A stretch of 30,566 bases of DNA from contig URQR01000005.1 of assembly GCA_900550065.1 (NCBI GenBank), forward strand, positions 1 through 30,566, given 5' to 3'. How positions within the stretch are numbered: the stretch's first letter is position 1; the number at the start of each line of letters is the position of its first letter. Below the pieces are notes generated by a model that ran no database searches, was not told where the DNA came from, and saw nothing but the letters and a program-made list of their open reading frames with translations. The position numbers and the translations under genes were made by a program. This document shows positions 1 to 9,327 of the stretch, in pieces. This stretch comes from an uncultured Eubacteriales bacterium (GTDB taxonomy: Bacteria > Bacillota > Clostridia > UBA1381 > UMGS1253).

Positions 1-2
1 TT

Positions 3-188
3 TCCTGTATCTTTTTAAACGACCTGTTCGGTATCACGCCGCTCTCGCTCAAGGCGAGCCTGCTGCTCGTTGTGTTTGTTGTAGCGACCGAGCCTGTACT
101 GCGCTATCTGACGAAGCTGTTAAAGCTGCTGCAGCGGTTTTTGGTCTGGCTCGGCGGGAAAGCGGCCGCCCTATTTTTACTCGAGTAA
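3..188 (+). CDS. C-terminal end of a membrane protein (5' end outside window)
   Basis: The frame is open from the window edge to TAA at 186-188 and gives about 61 residues. They are strongly hydrophobic (a SLLLVVFVVATEPVL segment that can span the membrane) and are followed by a basic stretch with repeated Leu/Lys, then a second hydrophobic stretch. The other two forward frames lack this pattern. The segment LFGITPLSLK before the last helix recalls the final loop and helix of cation P-type ATPases, but that is a resemblance from memory over a very short stretch, so the family is left open. The next gene starts 40 bp downstream on the same strand with its own ribosome binding site, so the two may be cotranscribed. 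Confidence 0.5.
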   Translation, partial: SCIFLNDLFGITPLSLKASLLLVVFVVATEPVLRYLTKLLKLLQRFLVWLGGKAAALFLLE

Positions 189-227
189 AGAAAGCATGCG
201 TAATTTTCGTTTTTGAGGTGGTAACGG

Positions 228-662
228 ATGGATATTCAAATAAGAGAAGGGAAAGCAGAAGATGCATACGCTATCTCAGAATTAAATAAAAATGAACTGG
301 GCTATGAATTTGAGGCCGAAAAAACAAAGGAAAAACTATCTCATATTTTGAACGGCAACCGCAGTAAACTTTTTGTTGCAGTTGTGCAGAACGCTGTGGT
401 TGGTTACATTCACGCCGCCGACTACGATGTTGTGTACGCACCCCATATGAAAGACATTATGGGAATCGCTGTTTCAAGCAAATTTAGAAGAAACGGGATT
501 GGGAAAGCGTTATTATGCGCCGTTGAAAATTGGGCAAAAGATACCGGCGCATGCGGCGTTCGTCTCGTCACAGGAGAAACACGGACAGAGGCACACGCCT
601 TCTACCGCCATTGCGGATATAATAGCAATAAAACACAGCTTAATTTTAACAAAATATTTTAA
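228..662 (+). CDS. GNAT-family N-acetyltransferase
   Basis: This 144-residue protein has the length and pattern of a single-domain GNAT acetyltransferase, which moves an acetyl group from acetyl-CoA to an amine. The N-terminal strand IQIREGKAEDAYAISEL is typical. Motif A is seen around residues 78-100, where the pyrophosphate-binding loop reads RRNGIG and is followed by an amphipathic helix. The C-terminal AHAFYRHCGY is the usual motif B (xxFYxxxGF). A GAGGTGG ribosome binding site at 215-221 lies six bases before the ATG. The substrate cannot be told from the sequence. The gene follows a membrane-protein gene by 40 bp and precedes the ketopantoate reductase-like gene; the long hairpin at 694-772 may end its transcript. 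Confidence 0.85.
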   Translation: MDIQIREGKAEDAYAISELNKNELGYEFEAEKTKEKLSHILNGNRSKLFVAVVQNAVVGYIHAADYDVVYAPHMKDIMGIAVSSKFRRNGIGKALLCAVENWAKDTGACGVRLVTGETRTEAHAFYRHCGYNSNKTQLNFNKIF

Positions 663-693
663 TGAAAAATCTGTAAAGTTTTTATAACCATAC

Positions 694-772
694 AAAAACT
701 CCCTGTCTATTGTTTGGTATATGTATCCCATTTGCGCAGATACTAAAACCAAATCAAAGGCAAGGAGTTTTT
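694..772 (+). promoter_or_regulatory. Long hairpin covering the ribosome binding site of the next gene
   Basis: AAAAACTCC (694-702) is perfectly complementary to GGAGTTTTT (764-772). The stem continues inward with TGTCT (704-708) against AGG.CA (758-762, one G-T pair) and TTTGGT (713-718) against ACCAAA (748-753). The 3' arm contains the AGGAG that serves the ATG at 776. The structure may be an RNA switch that hides the ribosome binding site, or a terminator of the upstream acetyltransferase gene whose T-rich arm is reused. I recognise no known riboswitch class in the loop. Confidence 0.5.
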
Positions 773-775
773 CCT

Positions 776-1687
776 ATGAAAATTGCAGTAATCGGCGCAG
801 GCGCAATGGGCTGCTTTTACGGCGCGCGGCTGAGCGCATGCCACGACGTATACTATATCGACGCATACCAGCCGCAGGTCGACGCGCTCAACAGAGACGG
901 TATCACAGTCGTAGAAGGCGAAACAGAGCAGCGCTACCGGGCGCGCGCCTTTATGAGCGGGAATGCGGACGAACGGGCGGATTTAGTAATTTTGTTTGTC
1001 AAGACACTTTTTACCGAGCGTGCGCTCACCCGCAACCAAAACATTATTGGTAAGGACACCGTTTTACTGACGCTGCAAAACGGCGCGGGCAATGACCGCA
1101 CAATTAGGACACATATGGACGAAAAAAACATCATCATCGGAACATCGAAGCACAACTGTGTCAATCTCGGCGACGGAAAAATCCGCCACAGCGGCAGCGG
1201 CGAAACCGTCATTGGGTCACTTTCCGGTAATATTGCGCTTGCCCAATGGGTGAAAGATGTGCTCGAAAGCGGCGGCTTCGAGACAATCGCCAGCGACAAT
1301 ATCCAGCGAATTATCTGGACAAAGCTGTTTGTCAACCTATCGATTAATGCCCTGACCGCACTCATGGACGCTAATATCGGGCTCGTCGTCGAAAACGAAT
1401 ATGCAAAAGACATCGCTATCCATATTGTAAAAGAAGCAATCGCCGTTGCAAAGGCGGACGGGAACACCTTCGACGAGCGCGAAATTCTCGACATGGTTTT
1501 CGCCATTGCAGAAGAGTGTGCAGACGGACATGCGTCCATGTGCCAAGACATGCAAAACAAACGTCTAACCGAGGTCGACGCAATCAACGGCGCACTCGTC
1601 CGGGCCGCGAAGGAATACAACCTCCCTGCCCCCTACAACGCCATGATTACCAAGCTGGTACACTGCCGTGAAATATTATACACTTAA
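776..1687 (+). CDS. Ketopantoate reductase family protein (PanE/ApbA-like)
   Basis: The 303-residue length is normal for 2-dehydropantoate 2-reductase, which uses NADPH to reduce ketopantoate to pantoate in pantothenate/CoA synthesis. The N-terminus has the Rossmann dinucleotide loop GAGAMG (residues 7-12). The C-terminal helical domain holds the conserved Lys of IWTKLFVN and the family signature SMCQDMQNKRLTEVDAINGA, whose Glu, Asp and Asn contact substrate in characterised relatives. The start is the ATG at 776, with AGGAG at 763-767. No panB, panC or panD gene is nearby, and many paralogues of this family act on other 2-oxoacids, so the exact substrate is uncertain. The gene ends in a perfect 11-bp hairpin at 1724-1753. 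Confidence 0.85.
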   Translation: MKIAVIGAGAMGCFYGARLSACHDVYYIDAYQPQVDALNRDGITVVEGETEQRYRARAFMSGNADERADLVILFVKTLFTERALTRNQNIIGKDTVLLTLQNGAGNDRTIRTHMDEKNIIIGTSKHNCVNLGDGKIRHSGSGETVIGSLSGNIALAQWVKDVLESGGFETIASDNIQRIIWTKLFVNLSINALTALMDANIGLVVENEYAKDIAIHIVKEAIAVAKADGNTFDEREILDMVFAIAEECADGHASMCQDMQNKRLTEVDAINGALVRAAKEYNLPAPYNAMITKLVHCREILYT

Positions 1688-1723
1688 ATGCCGATATATT
1701 ACACAAAATGTTGATATCTTTTT

Positions 1724-1753
1724 ATAAAACCCCCTAAATCATGGGGGTTTTAT
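1724..1753. terminator. Hairpin terminator after the ketopantoate reductase gene
   Basis: ATAAAACCCCC (1724-1734) and GGGGGTTTTAT (1743-1753) form a perfect 11-bp stem with an 8-base loop. A T-rich run follows, and the A-rich side makes it potentially bidirectional. Confidence 0.75.
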
Positions 1754-1777
1754 GTTATTTTCTATTGCTTTTTTCCA

Positions 1778-1809
1778 TTGACAATGTTAAACTATTGTTG
1801 TAAACAATA
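1778..1809 (+). promoter_or_regulatory. Promoter with overlapping palindromic operator
   Basis: TTGACA (1778-1783), a 17-base spacer and TAAACA (1801-1806) form a good sigma-A type promoter. A palindrome TATTGTT-GTA-AACAATA (1793-1809) covers the -10 element. This is a typical place for a repressor such as a GntR or LacI-type sugar regulator. No regulator gene lies next to it, so the protein that binds is unknown. Confidence 0.55.
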
Positions 1810-1832
1810 AATTGAATAAGGAAGTGTAAAAG

Positions 1833-4148
1833 TTGAACACGCAAGTCCGTTTTTCCCTCACAAAAGAAGGCTACGTTGTCAATTATTTAACGACAGAAGC
1901 GGTCACCGAACCATTCGTTGCGCCGCATACAAATAAAAATCAGCTCAAGTTTGAAGCCGAAATGCGCGAAGTGTTGCCCCAAAAGGTGATAGACGCGCCA
2001 AAGTCCGGCACGCTCGGCGAGGAGAGCCAGCTCGGCGCAGTTTGGAAATACTATGCGCAAAACCGAAACACCTACATAGATTTTTCCAAGTTTTACTTTA
2101 CGCTCACACGGGTTAACCTGCTTGCGCAGACGCAGCTTGTCAGCGATACGCCGCGGCTTGTGCGCGCGCGAATCTGGTCATATGCAACGATTGACCTCTG
2201 GCTCAACGGTACGCATTGCGCCAATATTTCTAACCCGGTGTACAAACCAATCAATCATATCGATATCACGCTCGGCCTAAAAGCCGGCGTCAACGACATT
2301 TTCGTATGCCTGCAAAACTTTGGCGTACGCGATACGCGCAACATGTTCGCGCTCCAGCTTTTCGACACCGACGGCATCAGCGTGACGCTGCCGGTAAAAG
2401 AGGATACTCTTGCGTCGCTCAAGGCGGCGGAGGACTGGCTTTACAGCGTTGTGTGGAAGGACGGTGCCTTCGCGGCGGATGGGCAGCCGCCTGTTGCGGT
2501 AACGGTAGAATCGGGCGAAAAAACTTCCGTCTGGGAAACGGGCGAGCAGTATTCAATGCCGGACGCAAAGCTCGTAACGCTTTCGTTTACCGTATATGGC
2601 CAGCAGTTTGCGCGTAAATTCGACATCGTACAAAATGACCCGCCCGCATTTGTTTCCTACGCTTCGGACCATGAGCGGTTCGACGCGCTCATGCGCCACA
2701 GTGCGGAGGGCAGCGCAAGCGGGCACATGGCGGGCTATAAGGTGTTAGCGCGCTACTATCTCAACAATCAATTAGACGACTACGACTACGAATTGCTCGA
2801 CCAAGTTATTGAAAAAATAGAGCAGCGCATCGACTGCTCCGACTTCGGGCTTGCGTGCCTGTTTCGGATTTATAAGCAAATTCCAATCAAAGAAGAATAT
2901 AAACAGAAAATTAAGCAGCTTGCGCTCGGCTTCCGCTACTGGATGGACGAGGACGGCGCGGACGCAATGTGCTTCTGGAGCGAGAATCACTCCCTGCTGT
3001 TCTTTACGTGCCAGATGCTGGCGGGCAGCTTTTGGCCGGAGGATTGGTTTAAGCGCGCAAACCGCTTCGGCATCGACCAGTACCGCACGGGGCTGCGCCG
3101 TGTGAACGAATGGTTCGACGTAATTGAGCAGGAGGGCTATGAAGAGTTTTTAGCCGGCGGCTATATGCTCGTTACCCTGTCCGTGCTTTTAATGGTGCAT
3201 GACTTTGGTGAACCAAGACTTTCCTATCGGGCAAAAAAGGCGATTGACCGAATCGTGCTCGAGGCGGCGCAGCAGAGCTTCAAGGGCGTTCACCTCGCGC
3301 CGATGGGGCGTATTTACCGCGACTCGCTCAAGCCATATAAGTCCGGTCTGCAGTCGCTTCTGCACCTTGTCAGCGACAGCTGCGCCGCGCAGGATTGTAT
3401 CTGGCTGACGTGTATGGCTTACTCGCCGTACCGTATGCCGAAAAAAACAAAGGGTCTGCTTGACGCGACGACCGAGGTATCGTTTACGAGCGGACGCGCG
3501 CTGATTTTTACAAAAAAGACGCCGGATTATTTTCTGACCTCTGTTGCGTCGCCGCGCACCGATACAATTGAGCCGCCGCACGATACAACGACCGAGTACT
3601 ATGCAACACTGCTGGACAACGAGTGGTTTCACGGCACGTCACTGTTTGCGCCGGGCGGCTATGGCTATCAGCAGCATTTGTGGTATGCGGCAATCAGCAA
3701 TCGCTGTCTCACGTTTGTGAATCACCCGGGCACGGAGAAAGACTTTTGCGAGATGCGGCCCGGATACTGGTACGGTAACGGCGTGTTCCCCGCGCTCAAA
3801 CAAAAGGACAGCACGCTATGGTGCTACTACAGCATACCGGACGCGCACCCGACAAAGTTTACGCACCTGTACTGGCCTTCCTTTGCAATGGAGGAAGAAG
3901 TGAAAAAAGACGGCTTCTTCTTCGCGCGCTGCGGCGACGGCTACTTAGGCGTATGGTGCAGCGAACCGCTCGAGCTTAATAACGCCGACGCCGTTATGGA
4001 CGCGGACTGGCGCGCATACGGCGACACGAGCGCATGGCTGATACAATGCGGCAGCAAAAACGAGTTCGGCTCGTTTGACGCGTTTATGACACACTGTCTG
4101 TCGCTTGCTCCGACAAAAGAGAGCGTAAAAAAGGAAATCGGCGTATAA
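1833..4148 (+). CDS. Putative carbohydrate-active protein with helical-toroid core
   Basis: This 771-residue protein starts at a TTG with AAGGAAG about ten bases upstream; no ATG gives a better start. Three parts can be seen. Residues 1-190 look like a jelly-roll carbohydrate-binding region of the kind found ahead of GH2/GH78 enzymes (RARIWSYATIDLWLNG, then LKAGVNDIFVCLQNFG). Residues about 280-520 are helix-rich and suggest an (alpha/alpha) toroid; they include FWSENHSLLFF, where the Glu-Asn-His triad is a plausible catalytic site. The rest, rich in Trp, Tyr and short strands, looks like a beta-sandwich as in many polysaccharide lyases. No signal peptide is seen, so it probably acts on imported oligosaccharides. 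The family is not recognised with confidence. The gene is monocistronic, with its own promoter, operator-like palindrome and terminator. Confidence 0.55.
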   Translation: MNTQVRFSLTKEGYVVNYLTTEAVTEPFVAPHTNKNQLKFEAEMREVLPQKVIDAPKSGTLGEESQLGAVWKYYAQNRNTYIDFSKFYFTLTRVNLLAQTQLVSDTPRLVRARIWSYATIDLWLNGTHCANISNPVYKPINHIDITLGLKAGVNDIFVCLQNFGVRDTRNMFALQLFDTDGISVTLPVKEDTLASLKAAEDWLYSVVWKDGAFAADGQPPVAVTVESGEKTSVWETGEQYSMPDAKLVTLSFTVYGQQFARKFDIVQNDPPAFVSYASDHERFDALMRHSAEGSASGHMAGYKVLARYYLNNQLDDYDYELLDQVIEKIEQRIDCSDFGLACLFRIYKQIPIKEEYKQKIKQLALGFRYWMDEDGADAMCFWSENHSLLFFTCQMLAGSFWPEDWFKRANRFGIDQYRTGLRRVNEWFDVIEQEGYEEFLAGGYMLVTLSVLLMVHDFGEPRLSYRAKKAIDRIVLEAAQQSFKGVHLAPMGRIYRDSLKPYKSGLQSLLHLVSDSCAAQDCIWLTCMAYSPYRMPKKTKGLLDATTEVSFTSGRALIFTKKTPDYFLTSVASPRTDTIEPPHDTTTEYYATLLDNEWFHGTSLFAPGGYGYQQHLWYAAISNRCLTFVNHPGTEKDFCEMRPGYWYGNGVFPALKQKDSTLWCYYSIPDAHPTKFTHLYWPSFAMEEEVKKDGFFFARCGDGYLGVWCSEPLELNNADAVMDADWRAYGDTSAWLIQCGSKNEFGSFDAFMTHCLSLAPTKESVKKEIGV

Positions 4149-4183
4149 ACCGGTGTATGCACCGGCGTATATTGGGTAAAAAT

Positions 4184-4225
4184 AAACCGTAGGCGCGGCA
4201 AGGGTGGCCGTACCTGCGGTTTTTT
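4184..4225 (+). terminator. Rho-independent terminator after the 771-residue protein gene
   Basis: AAACCGTAGG (from 4184) pairs with CCTGCGGTTT through one G-T pair, an inner CGGC/GCCG extends the stem, and six Ts follow. A small hairpin (CCGGTG/CACCGG, 4150-4165) sits directly after the stop codon. Confidence 0.8.
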
Positions 4226-4256
4226 GCTTGTTTTTACAAAAATTACGAAAAAACTC

Positions 4257-4285
4257 TTGATTTTTCGCTGCCCATATGATATTCT
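4257..4285 (+). promoter_or_regulatory. Promoter of the rpsB operon
   Basis: TTGATT (4257-4262), a 17-base spacer and TATTCT (4280-4285) lie downstream of a terminator and upstream of rpsB. Transcription would begin near 4292 and leave a leader of about 125 nt. Confidence 0.6.
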
Positions 4286-4291
4286 ATTATG

Positions 4292-4418
4292 GCGTAAAAA
4301 TACACACGCTTTGTAAACCCGCGGGCGGTGCCGCATTTGCGGTTCCCAACGGTTATGCACAGGGCGGAGGATGTATGCACCGTGAAACGCGTTTCACGGA
4401 ATAAAAACCGGAGGTGCT
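4292..4418 (+). promoter_or_regulatory. Structured rpsB mRNA leader
   Basis: The predicted leader holds the hairpin CCGC-ATTT-GCGG near 4331-4342 and a perfect 20-bp palindrome CCGTGAAACG/CGTTTCACGG at 4380-4399, which ends eleven bases before the GGAGG. Ribosomal protein operons are often controlled by binding of the product to such leaders. The sequence does not match a leader class I can name, so autogenous control by S2 is inference. Confidence 0.4.
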
Positions 4419-5171
4419 ATGAAAATGGCAAACGTAATTTCTATGAAGCAGCTTCTTGAAGCAGGCGTTCACTTTGGACACCAGACAAGACGCTGGAACC
4501 CGAAAATGGCTGAGTATATCTTTACGGAGAGAAATGGTATTTATATCATTGACCTGCAAAAGACCGTAAAGAAGGTCGAGGAAGCGTACAACTTTGTACG
4601 CGAGGTAGCGGCAAACGGCGGCGACAATTTGTTCGTCGGCACGAAAAAGCAGGCGCAGGACTCCATTAAGGAAGAGGCGCAGCGCGTTGGTATGTACTTT
4701 GTAAACGCGAGATGGCTCGGCGGTATGCTCACCAACTTTAAGACAATCAAAAAGCGGATTGACCGGCTCGAACAGCTTAATAAAATGGAAGAGAACGGTA
4801 CGTTCGACCTGCTCCCGAAAAAGGAAGTCAGCAAGCTTTTGGGCGAGCGTGAAAAGCTCGAAAAGTACTTGGGCGGTATCAAGGACATGAGAAAACTGCC
4901 GGGCGCTTTATTTATCGTAGACCCGCGCAAGGAAAAAATTGCGATTGCGGAAGCGAAGAAGCTTGGTATCCCTGTTGTAGCAATTGTTGACACGAACTGT
5001 GACCCGGATGAAGTGGATTATGTTATCCCGGGCAACGACGACGCAATCCGTGCGGTTAAGCTGATTGCATCCACAATGGCAAACGCTGTTATGGAGGGCA
5101 AGCAGGGCGAGCAGCTCGCAGCGGAAGGCTCCGACGCTCCGGCAGAAGAAACCGAAGCAGAAGCAAACTAA
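4419..5171 (+). CDS. rpsB: 30S ribosomal protein S2
   Basis: This 250-residue protein carries the unmistakable S2 N-terminus [20 protein letters not shown], the [14 protein letters not shown] block, [10 protein letters not shown], and the nucleotide-fold-like [16 protein letters not shown] followed by [20 protein letters not shown]2 joins the 30S subunit late and helps bind S1 and the mRNA platform. The acidic tail ([15 protein letters not shown]) is variable in the family. GGAGG at 4410-4414 is only four bases before the ATG at 4419. A second ATG at 4425 (MANVISMKQ) is ten bases away and gives the N-terminus usual in relatives, so either could be the real start. It is the first gene of the translation block, with tsf following after a hairpin. 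Confidence 0.97.
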   Translation: MKMANVISMKQLLEAGVHFGHQTRRWNPKMAEYIFTERNGIYIIDLQKTVKKVEEAYNFVREVAANGGDNLFVGTKKQAQDSIKEEAQRVGMYFVNARWLGGMLTNFKTIKKRIDRLEQLNKMEENGTFDLLPKKEVSKLLGEREKLEKYLGGIKDMRKLPGALFIVDPRKEKIAIAEAKKLGIPVVAIVDTNCDPDEVDYVIPGNDDAIRAVKLIASTMANAVMEGKQGEQLAAEGSDAPAEETEAEAN

Positions 5172-5195
5172 TTAAACTTAAAAACATAACATGCG

Positions 5196-5245
5196 GCGGT
5201 CTTTTTAGTCTTTTGCGCAAAGACGCAAAGACCGCTTTGTTTTTA
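5196..5245 (+). terminator. Hairpin between rpsB and tsf
   Basis: GCGGTCTTT (5196-5204) pairs with AAAGACCGC (5227-5235), with an inner GTCTTTT-GCGC-AAAGAC hairpin, followed by TTTGTTTTTA. It looks like a terminator or attenuator that lowers tsf expression relative to rpsB, or an RNA processing site. Confidence 0.65.
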
Positions 5246-5283
5246 GAAACGAATCTATTTGAGATGCGAAAGGATGATTACCA

Positions 5284-6183
5284 ATGTTTACAGCAAAAGA
5301 TGTAAAGGATTTAAGAGAAAAGACCGGCTGCGGTATGATGGACTGTAAAAAAGCTTTGACAGAGGCGAACGGCGACGCGGAAAAGGCGATGGAGCTGCTG
5401 CGTGAGAAGGGACTTGCAACCGCTGCGAAAAAGTCGGGCCGTATCGCTGCGGAGGGTATCGTTGAGGCGTATGTGGACGGCAACGTCGGCGTACTCGTAG
5501 AGGTTAACGCAGAAACCGACTTTGTTGCGAAGAACGACGAATTCCGTACCTTTGTTTCCGACGTAGCAAAGCAGATTGCGGACAACAATCCGGCTGATGT
5601 GGACGCGCTCTTAGAGCAGAGCTTCGGCGGCGGCACAGTACGCGACGCACTGACGGAAAAGATTGCAAAGATCGGCGAAAACATGAACATCCGCCGTTTT
5701 GAGCGCTATGAAGGTATTGTTGAGACGTACATCCACGGCGGCGGCAGAATCGGCGTTATTGTTGATTTTGACACAACGGCGGAAGCGGCGGCAACAGAGG
5801 ACTTCAAAACGCTGGCAAAGGACATCGCGATGCAGATTGCGGCGATTTTCCCGCAGTATGTTGCACCGGAGAACGTACCGGCTGACGTTGTAGCAAAGGA
5901 AAAGGAAATCCTTACGGTTCAGGCAATGAACGAAGGGAAACCGGCTAACATTGCTGAGAAGATGGTAGAGGGCAGAATCAAGAAATATTACAAGGATGTT
6001 TGCCTGCTCGAGCAGCCGTTTATCAAGGACGGTGACAAGTCCGTTGCGGCTGTTATCAAAGAAGTTTCCGCGAAAATCGGCGCGCCGATTGCTGTGACGA
6101 AGTTTGCACGTCTCGAAAAGGGCGAAGGTCTCGAAAAAAGAGAAGATAATTTTGCAGATGAAGTTGCAAATATGGTAAAATAG
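5284..6183 (+). CDS. tsf: Translation elongation factor Ts
   Basis: This 299-residue protein is the usual length for EF-Ts, the exchange factor that releases GDP from EF-Tu. The N-terminal UBA-like domain with [19 protein letters not shown] is diagnostic. The core holds [14 protein letters not shown], the segment known to reach the EF-Tu nucleotide site, and later [10 protein letters not shown] and the two subdomains of the dimerisation core. AAAGGA lies ten bases before the ATG at 5284. The gene follows rpsB as in nearly all bacteria. The two hairpins after it (6186-6270) separate it from pyrH. Confidence 0.97.
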   Translation: MFTAKDVKDLREKTGCGMMDCKKALTEANGDAEKAMELLREKGLATAAKKSGRIAAEGIVEAYVDGNVGVLVEVNAETDFVAKNDEFRTFVSDVAKQIADNNPADVDALLEQSFGGGTVRDALTEKIAKIGENMNIRRFERYEGIVETYIHGGGRIGVIVDFDTTAEAAATEDFKTLAKDIAMQIAAIFPQYVAPENVPADVVAKEKEILTVQAMNEGKPANIAEKMVEGRIKKYYKDVCLLEQPFIKDGDKSVAAVIKEVSAKIGAPIAVTKFARLEKGEGLEKREDNFADEVANMVK

Positions 6184-6185
6184 TA

Positions 6186-7017
<832 letters not shown>

Positions 7018-7091
7018 TAGTGCGGGGCAATACTTAATTTGTCGTAACCAAGAAAATCCAATCATACTATAATTTTAAGGAGGAAATGATT

Positions 7092-7646
7092 ATGGCAGCA
7101 AAATATCCGGAAATTTCAGACAAAATGGACAAGACACTCAACATATACAGCGAAGATTTACAGGCGATTCGCGCAGGGCGCGCAAACCCTTCCATCCTTG
7201 ACAAAATCATGGTAGACTACTACGGTGTACAGACGCCGATTCCGCAGCTTGGCAACGTTTCCGTGCCGGAGGCGCGCACACTGCTGATTCAGCCGTGGGA
7301 CATGGGCGTTGTAAAGGAAGTGGAAAAGGCAATTTTGAAGTCGGAGCTTGGAATCAATCCGAACAACGACGGCAAAACGATTCGCCTTACGTTCCCGCCG
7401 CTCACAGAGGAGCGCCGCAAAGAGCTGGTTAAAGACATTCACAAACGCGCCGAAGAAGCAAAGGTCGCGATTCGGTCTATTCGCCGCGATGCAATTGAAG
7501 GATATAAGGCGCAGAAAAAGAACAGCGAAATTACTGAGGATGATTTAAAGGAAATTGAAAAGGATATCCAAGCCTTGACCGACCAATACAGCAAGGAAAT
7601 TGACGCCATGCTGGCGAAAAAGGAAAAGGAAGTTATGGAGGTATAA
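7092..7646 (+). CDS. frr: Ribosome recycling factor
   Basis: RRF splits the post-termination ribosome together with EF-G. The 184-residue protein has the three-helix-bundle sequences of the family: DKMDKTLNIYSEDLQAIRAG with the RAGRANP turn, the small beta domain VDYYGVQTPIPQLGNVSVPE, and the C-terminal helix ending in DQYSKEIDAMLAKKEKEVMEV. Two ATGs are possible. The first (7086) lies only two bases after AAGGAGG (7077-7083), while the ATG at 7092 is at an ideal eight bases and gives MAAKYPEI, so 7092 is preferred. Gene order pyrH-frr-uppS is conserved. Confidence 0.96.
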   Translation: MAAKYPEISDKMDKTLNIYSEDLQAIRAGRANPSILDKIMVDYYGVQTPIPQLGNVSVPEARTLLIQPWDMGVVKEVEKAILKSELGINPNNDGKTIRLTFPPLTEERRKELVKDIHKRAEEAKVAIRSIRRDAIEGYKAQKKNSEITEDDLKEIEKDIQALTDQYSKEIDAMLAKKEKEVMEV

Positions 7647-7647
7647 A

Positions 7648-7678
7648 ACTTAACTTCTTGTGTTACAAAAAGTTAAGT
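7648..7678 (+). other. Intercistronic hairpin between frr and uppS
   Basis: ACTTAACTT (7648-7656) and AAGTTAAGT (7670-7678) form a perfect 9-bp AT-rich stem, and a short inner TTG/CAA pairs within the loop. There is no T-run, so it is more likely a processing or stability element than a terminator. Confidence 0.4.
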
Positions 7679-7702
7679 CTATTACGAGTTCGGAGGAGCG
7701 GT

Positions 7703-8443
7703 ATGGCGTTTTTTAAAAAAGCAAAGAAAAAAGAATACAACAAGGCCGCGCTCCCAAAGCACGTCGCGATTATTATGGACGGCAACGGGCGTTGGGCAAA
7801 AAAGCGCTCCCTCCCCCGCATTATGGCGAACCCCTCCGGCGCGGACGCTCTGCGTAAGGTGAGCCGCTTCGCCGGGCATATGGGGATTGAGTATATCACC
7901 GTCTATGCGTTTTCGACCGAAAACTGGAAGCGCAGCGACGAGGAGGTCAGCGGCCTGATGTCGCTTCTGCTTGACTATTTGAAAAACGCGGAAAAGGAGC
8001 TCGGCGGCGACGAGGTGTGCATCCGCGTTATTGGTGACACGACGCGCTTTTCCGACGAAATCCAGCAGCAAATTAAGCGCGTGGAAGCGGTAACAAAGGA
8101 CAACAAAGCTGTCACAGTGACGCTTGCACTCAACTACGGCGCGCGCGACGAAATCATACGCGCTGTGCGCGGAATTGCAAAAGAGGTGCAGGCCGGCACA
8201 CTGGCGGCAGAAGATATTGGTGAGGATACCGTGTCGCGGCATTTGTACACGGACTACATGCCCGACCCGGATTTAATTATCCGCACGAGCGGCGAGATGC
8301 GCCTAAGTAATTATTTATTATGGCAGTCGTCGTACAGCGAGCTGTATTTTACAGACACGCTATGGCCCGACTTTGACGAAAAGGAATTCACAAAAGCGAT
8401 TGACACCTATCTTTCACGAAACCGGCGGTTCGGCGGGCGTTAG
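7703..8443 (+). CDS. uppS: Undecaprenyl diphosphate synthase (cis-prenyltransferase)
   Basis: UppS condenses eight isopentenyl-PP units onto farnesyl-PP to make the C55 carrier lipid of cell wall synthesis. The 246-residue product has the catalytic motif HVAIIMDGNGRWAKKR (Asp26 being the metal and diphosphate-binding residue), TVYAFSTENWKR, and the C-terminal RTSGEMRLSN and SELYFTD blocks that bind isopentenyl-PP. The ATG at 7703 with GGAGGA at 7692-7697 is chosen; a TTG further upstream lies in the hairpin and has no ribosome binding site. Next to cdsA and the MEP genes it links isoprenoid supply to envelope growth. Confidence 0.96.
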   Translation: MAFFKKAKKKEYNKAALPKHVAIIMDGNGRWAKKRSLPRIMANPSGADALRKVSRFAGHMGIEYITVYAFSTENWKRSDEEVSGLMSLLLDYLKNAEKELGGDEVCIRVIGDTTRFSDEIQQQIKRVEAVTKDNKAVTVTLALNYGARDEIIRAVRGIAKEVQAGTLAAEDIGEDTVSRHLYTDYMPDPDLIIRTSGEMRLSNYLLWQSSYSELYFTDTLWPDFDEKEFTKAIDTYLSRNRRFGGR

Positions 8444-8476
8444 AGGCCGCCTTTGTACGCAGAACGGAGAGGCATT

Positions 8477-9304
8477 ATGAGCAAAGATACTATGGTACGG
8501 CTCATTTCGGCGGTTATTGGGCTGATACTCTTTTTTATCGTAATATTTGCAAGCCAGCTCGTACTCGACATTGTGCTCGGCGCGCTGATTCTTTTTATGC
8601 TGTATGAATTTTTTCATGCGTTTCAATTCGGTTTTATGCTCAGCGCAGTCGGACTAATCGGTACGACAGCGCTGTTATGTGTGTTAGCGCTCGGGCGTTA
8701 CGATATTTTTGCGTTTGCGCTCACCGCTTACATTGTGCTTTTGATTGCGATTTCTATCTTTCGGCACAAGACAATCAGCTTTACTGATATCACTACCGTT
8801 GTATTCGCGACAATTTATGTCGGCTTTTTTACGTCGTTTATTGCACGCATCCGCGCGCTCGACGAAAACGGGCTCTACTATCTGTTTCTGATTTTTATCT
8901 GTGCATGGATGACCGACACAGGGGCGTATTTTTCCGGCCGTTTCTTCGGCAAGCATAAGCTTGCACCCAGCATCAGCCCGAAAAAGACGGTAGAGGGCTC
9001 TGTCGGCGGTATCATTTGTGCGGTGCTCGGCTGTATCGTTTTGGGACTTGTAGCCACATACATAAACGAAGCGTCGCCCAATTACTGGCTGCTCGCGCTT
9101 GTGGGACTAATTGGTTCCTGCTTGGCACAATTAGGCGACTTAATCGCTTCGCTTATTAAACGGACATGCGGCGTAAAGGACTTTGGCAACATTATGCCCG
9201 GGCACGGCGGCGCGCTTGACCGTTTTGACAGCGTAATTATGGTTTCGCCGTTTATTTATTATCTCTGTCTGTTTATGATGGAGGGCGGCATGACGCTTTT
9301 ATAA
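8477..9304 (+). CDS. cdsA: Phosphatidate cytidylyltransferase
   Basis: CdsA makes CDP-diacylglycerol from phosphatidate and CTP, the branch point to phosphatidylglycerol and related lipids. The 275-residue product has about eight hydrophobic segments and ends with the family signature: SLIKR, then KDFGNIMPGHGGALDR (the metal-binding Asp residues lie here). The usual upstream block WMTDTGAYFSGRFFGKHKL is also present. The ATG at 8477 follows GGAGAGG at 8466-8472. The stop is 154 bp before dxr, an unusually long gap for this operon and one that holds a structured region. Confidence 0.95.
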   Translation: MSKDTMVRLISAVIGLILFFIVIFASQLVLDIVLGALILFMLYEFFHAFQFGFMLSAVGLIGTTALLCVLALGRYDIFAFALTAYIVLLIAISIFRHKTISFTDITTVVFATIYVGFFTSFIARIRALDENGLYYLFLIFICAWMTDTGAYFSGRFFGKHKLAPSISPKKTVEGSVGGIICAVLGCIVLGLVATYINEASPNYWLLALVGLIGSCLAQLGDLIASLIKRTCGVKDFGNIMPGHGGALDRFDSVIMVSPFIYYLCLFMMEGGMTLL

Positions 9305-9327
9305 CAAGATTTCATTAATGGCGTTTC

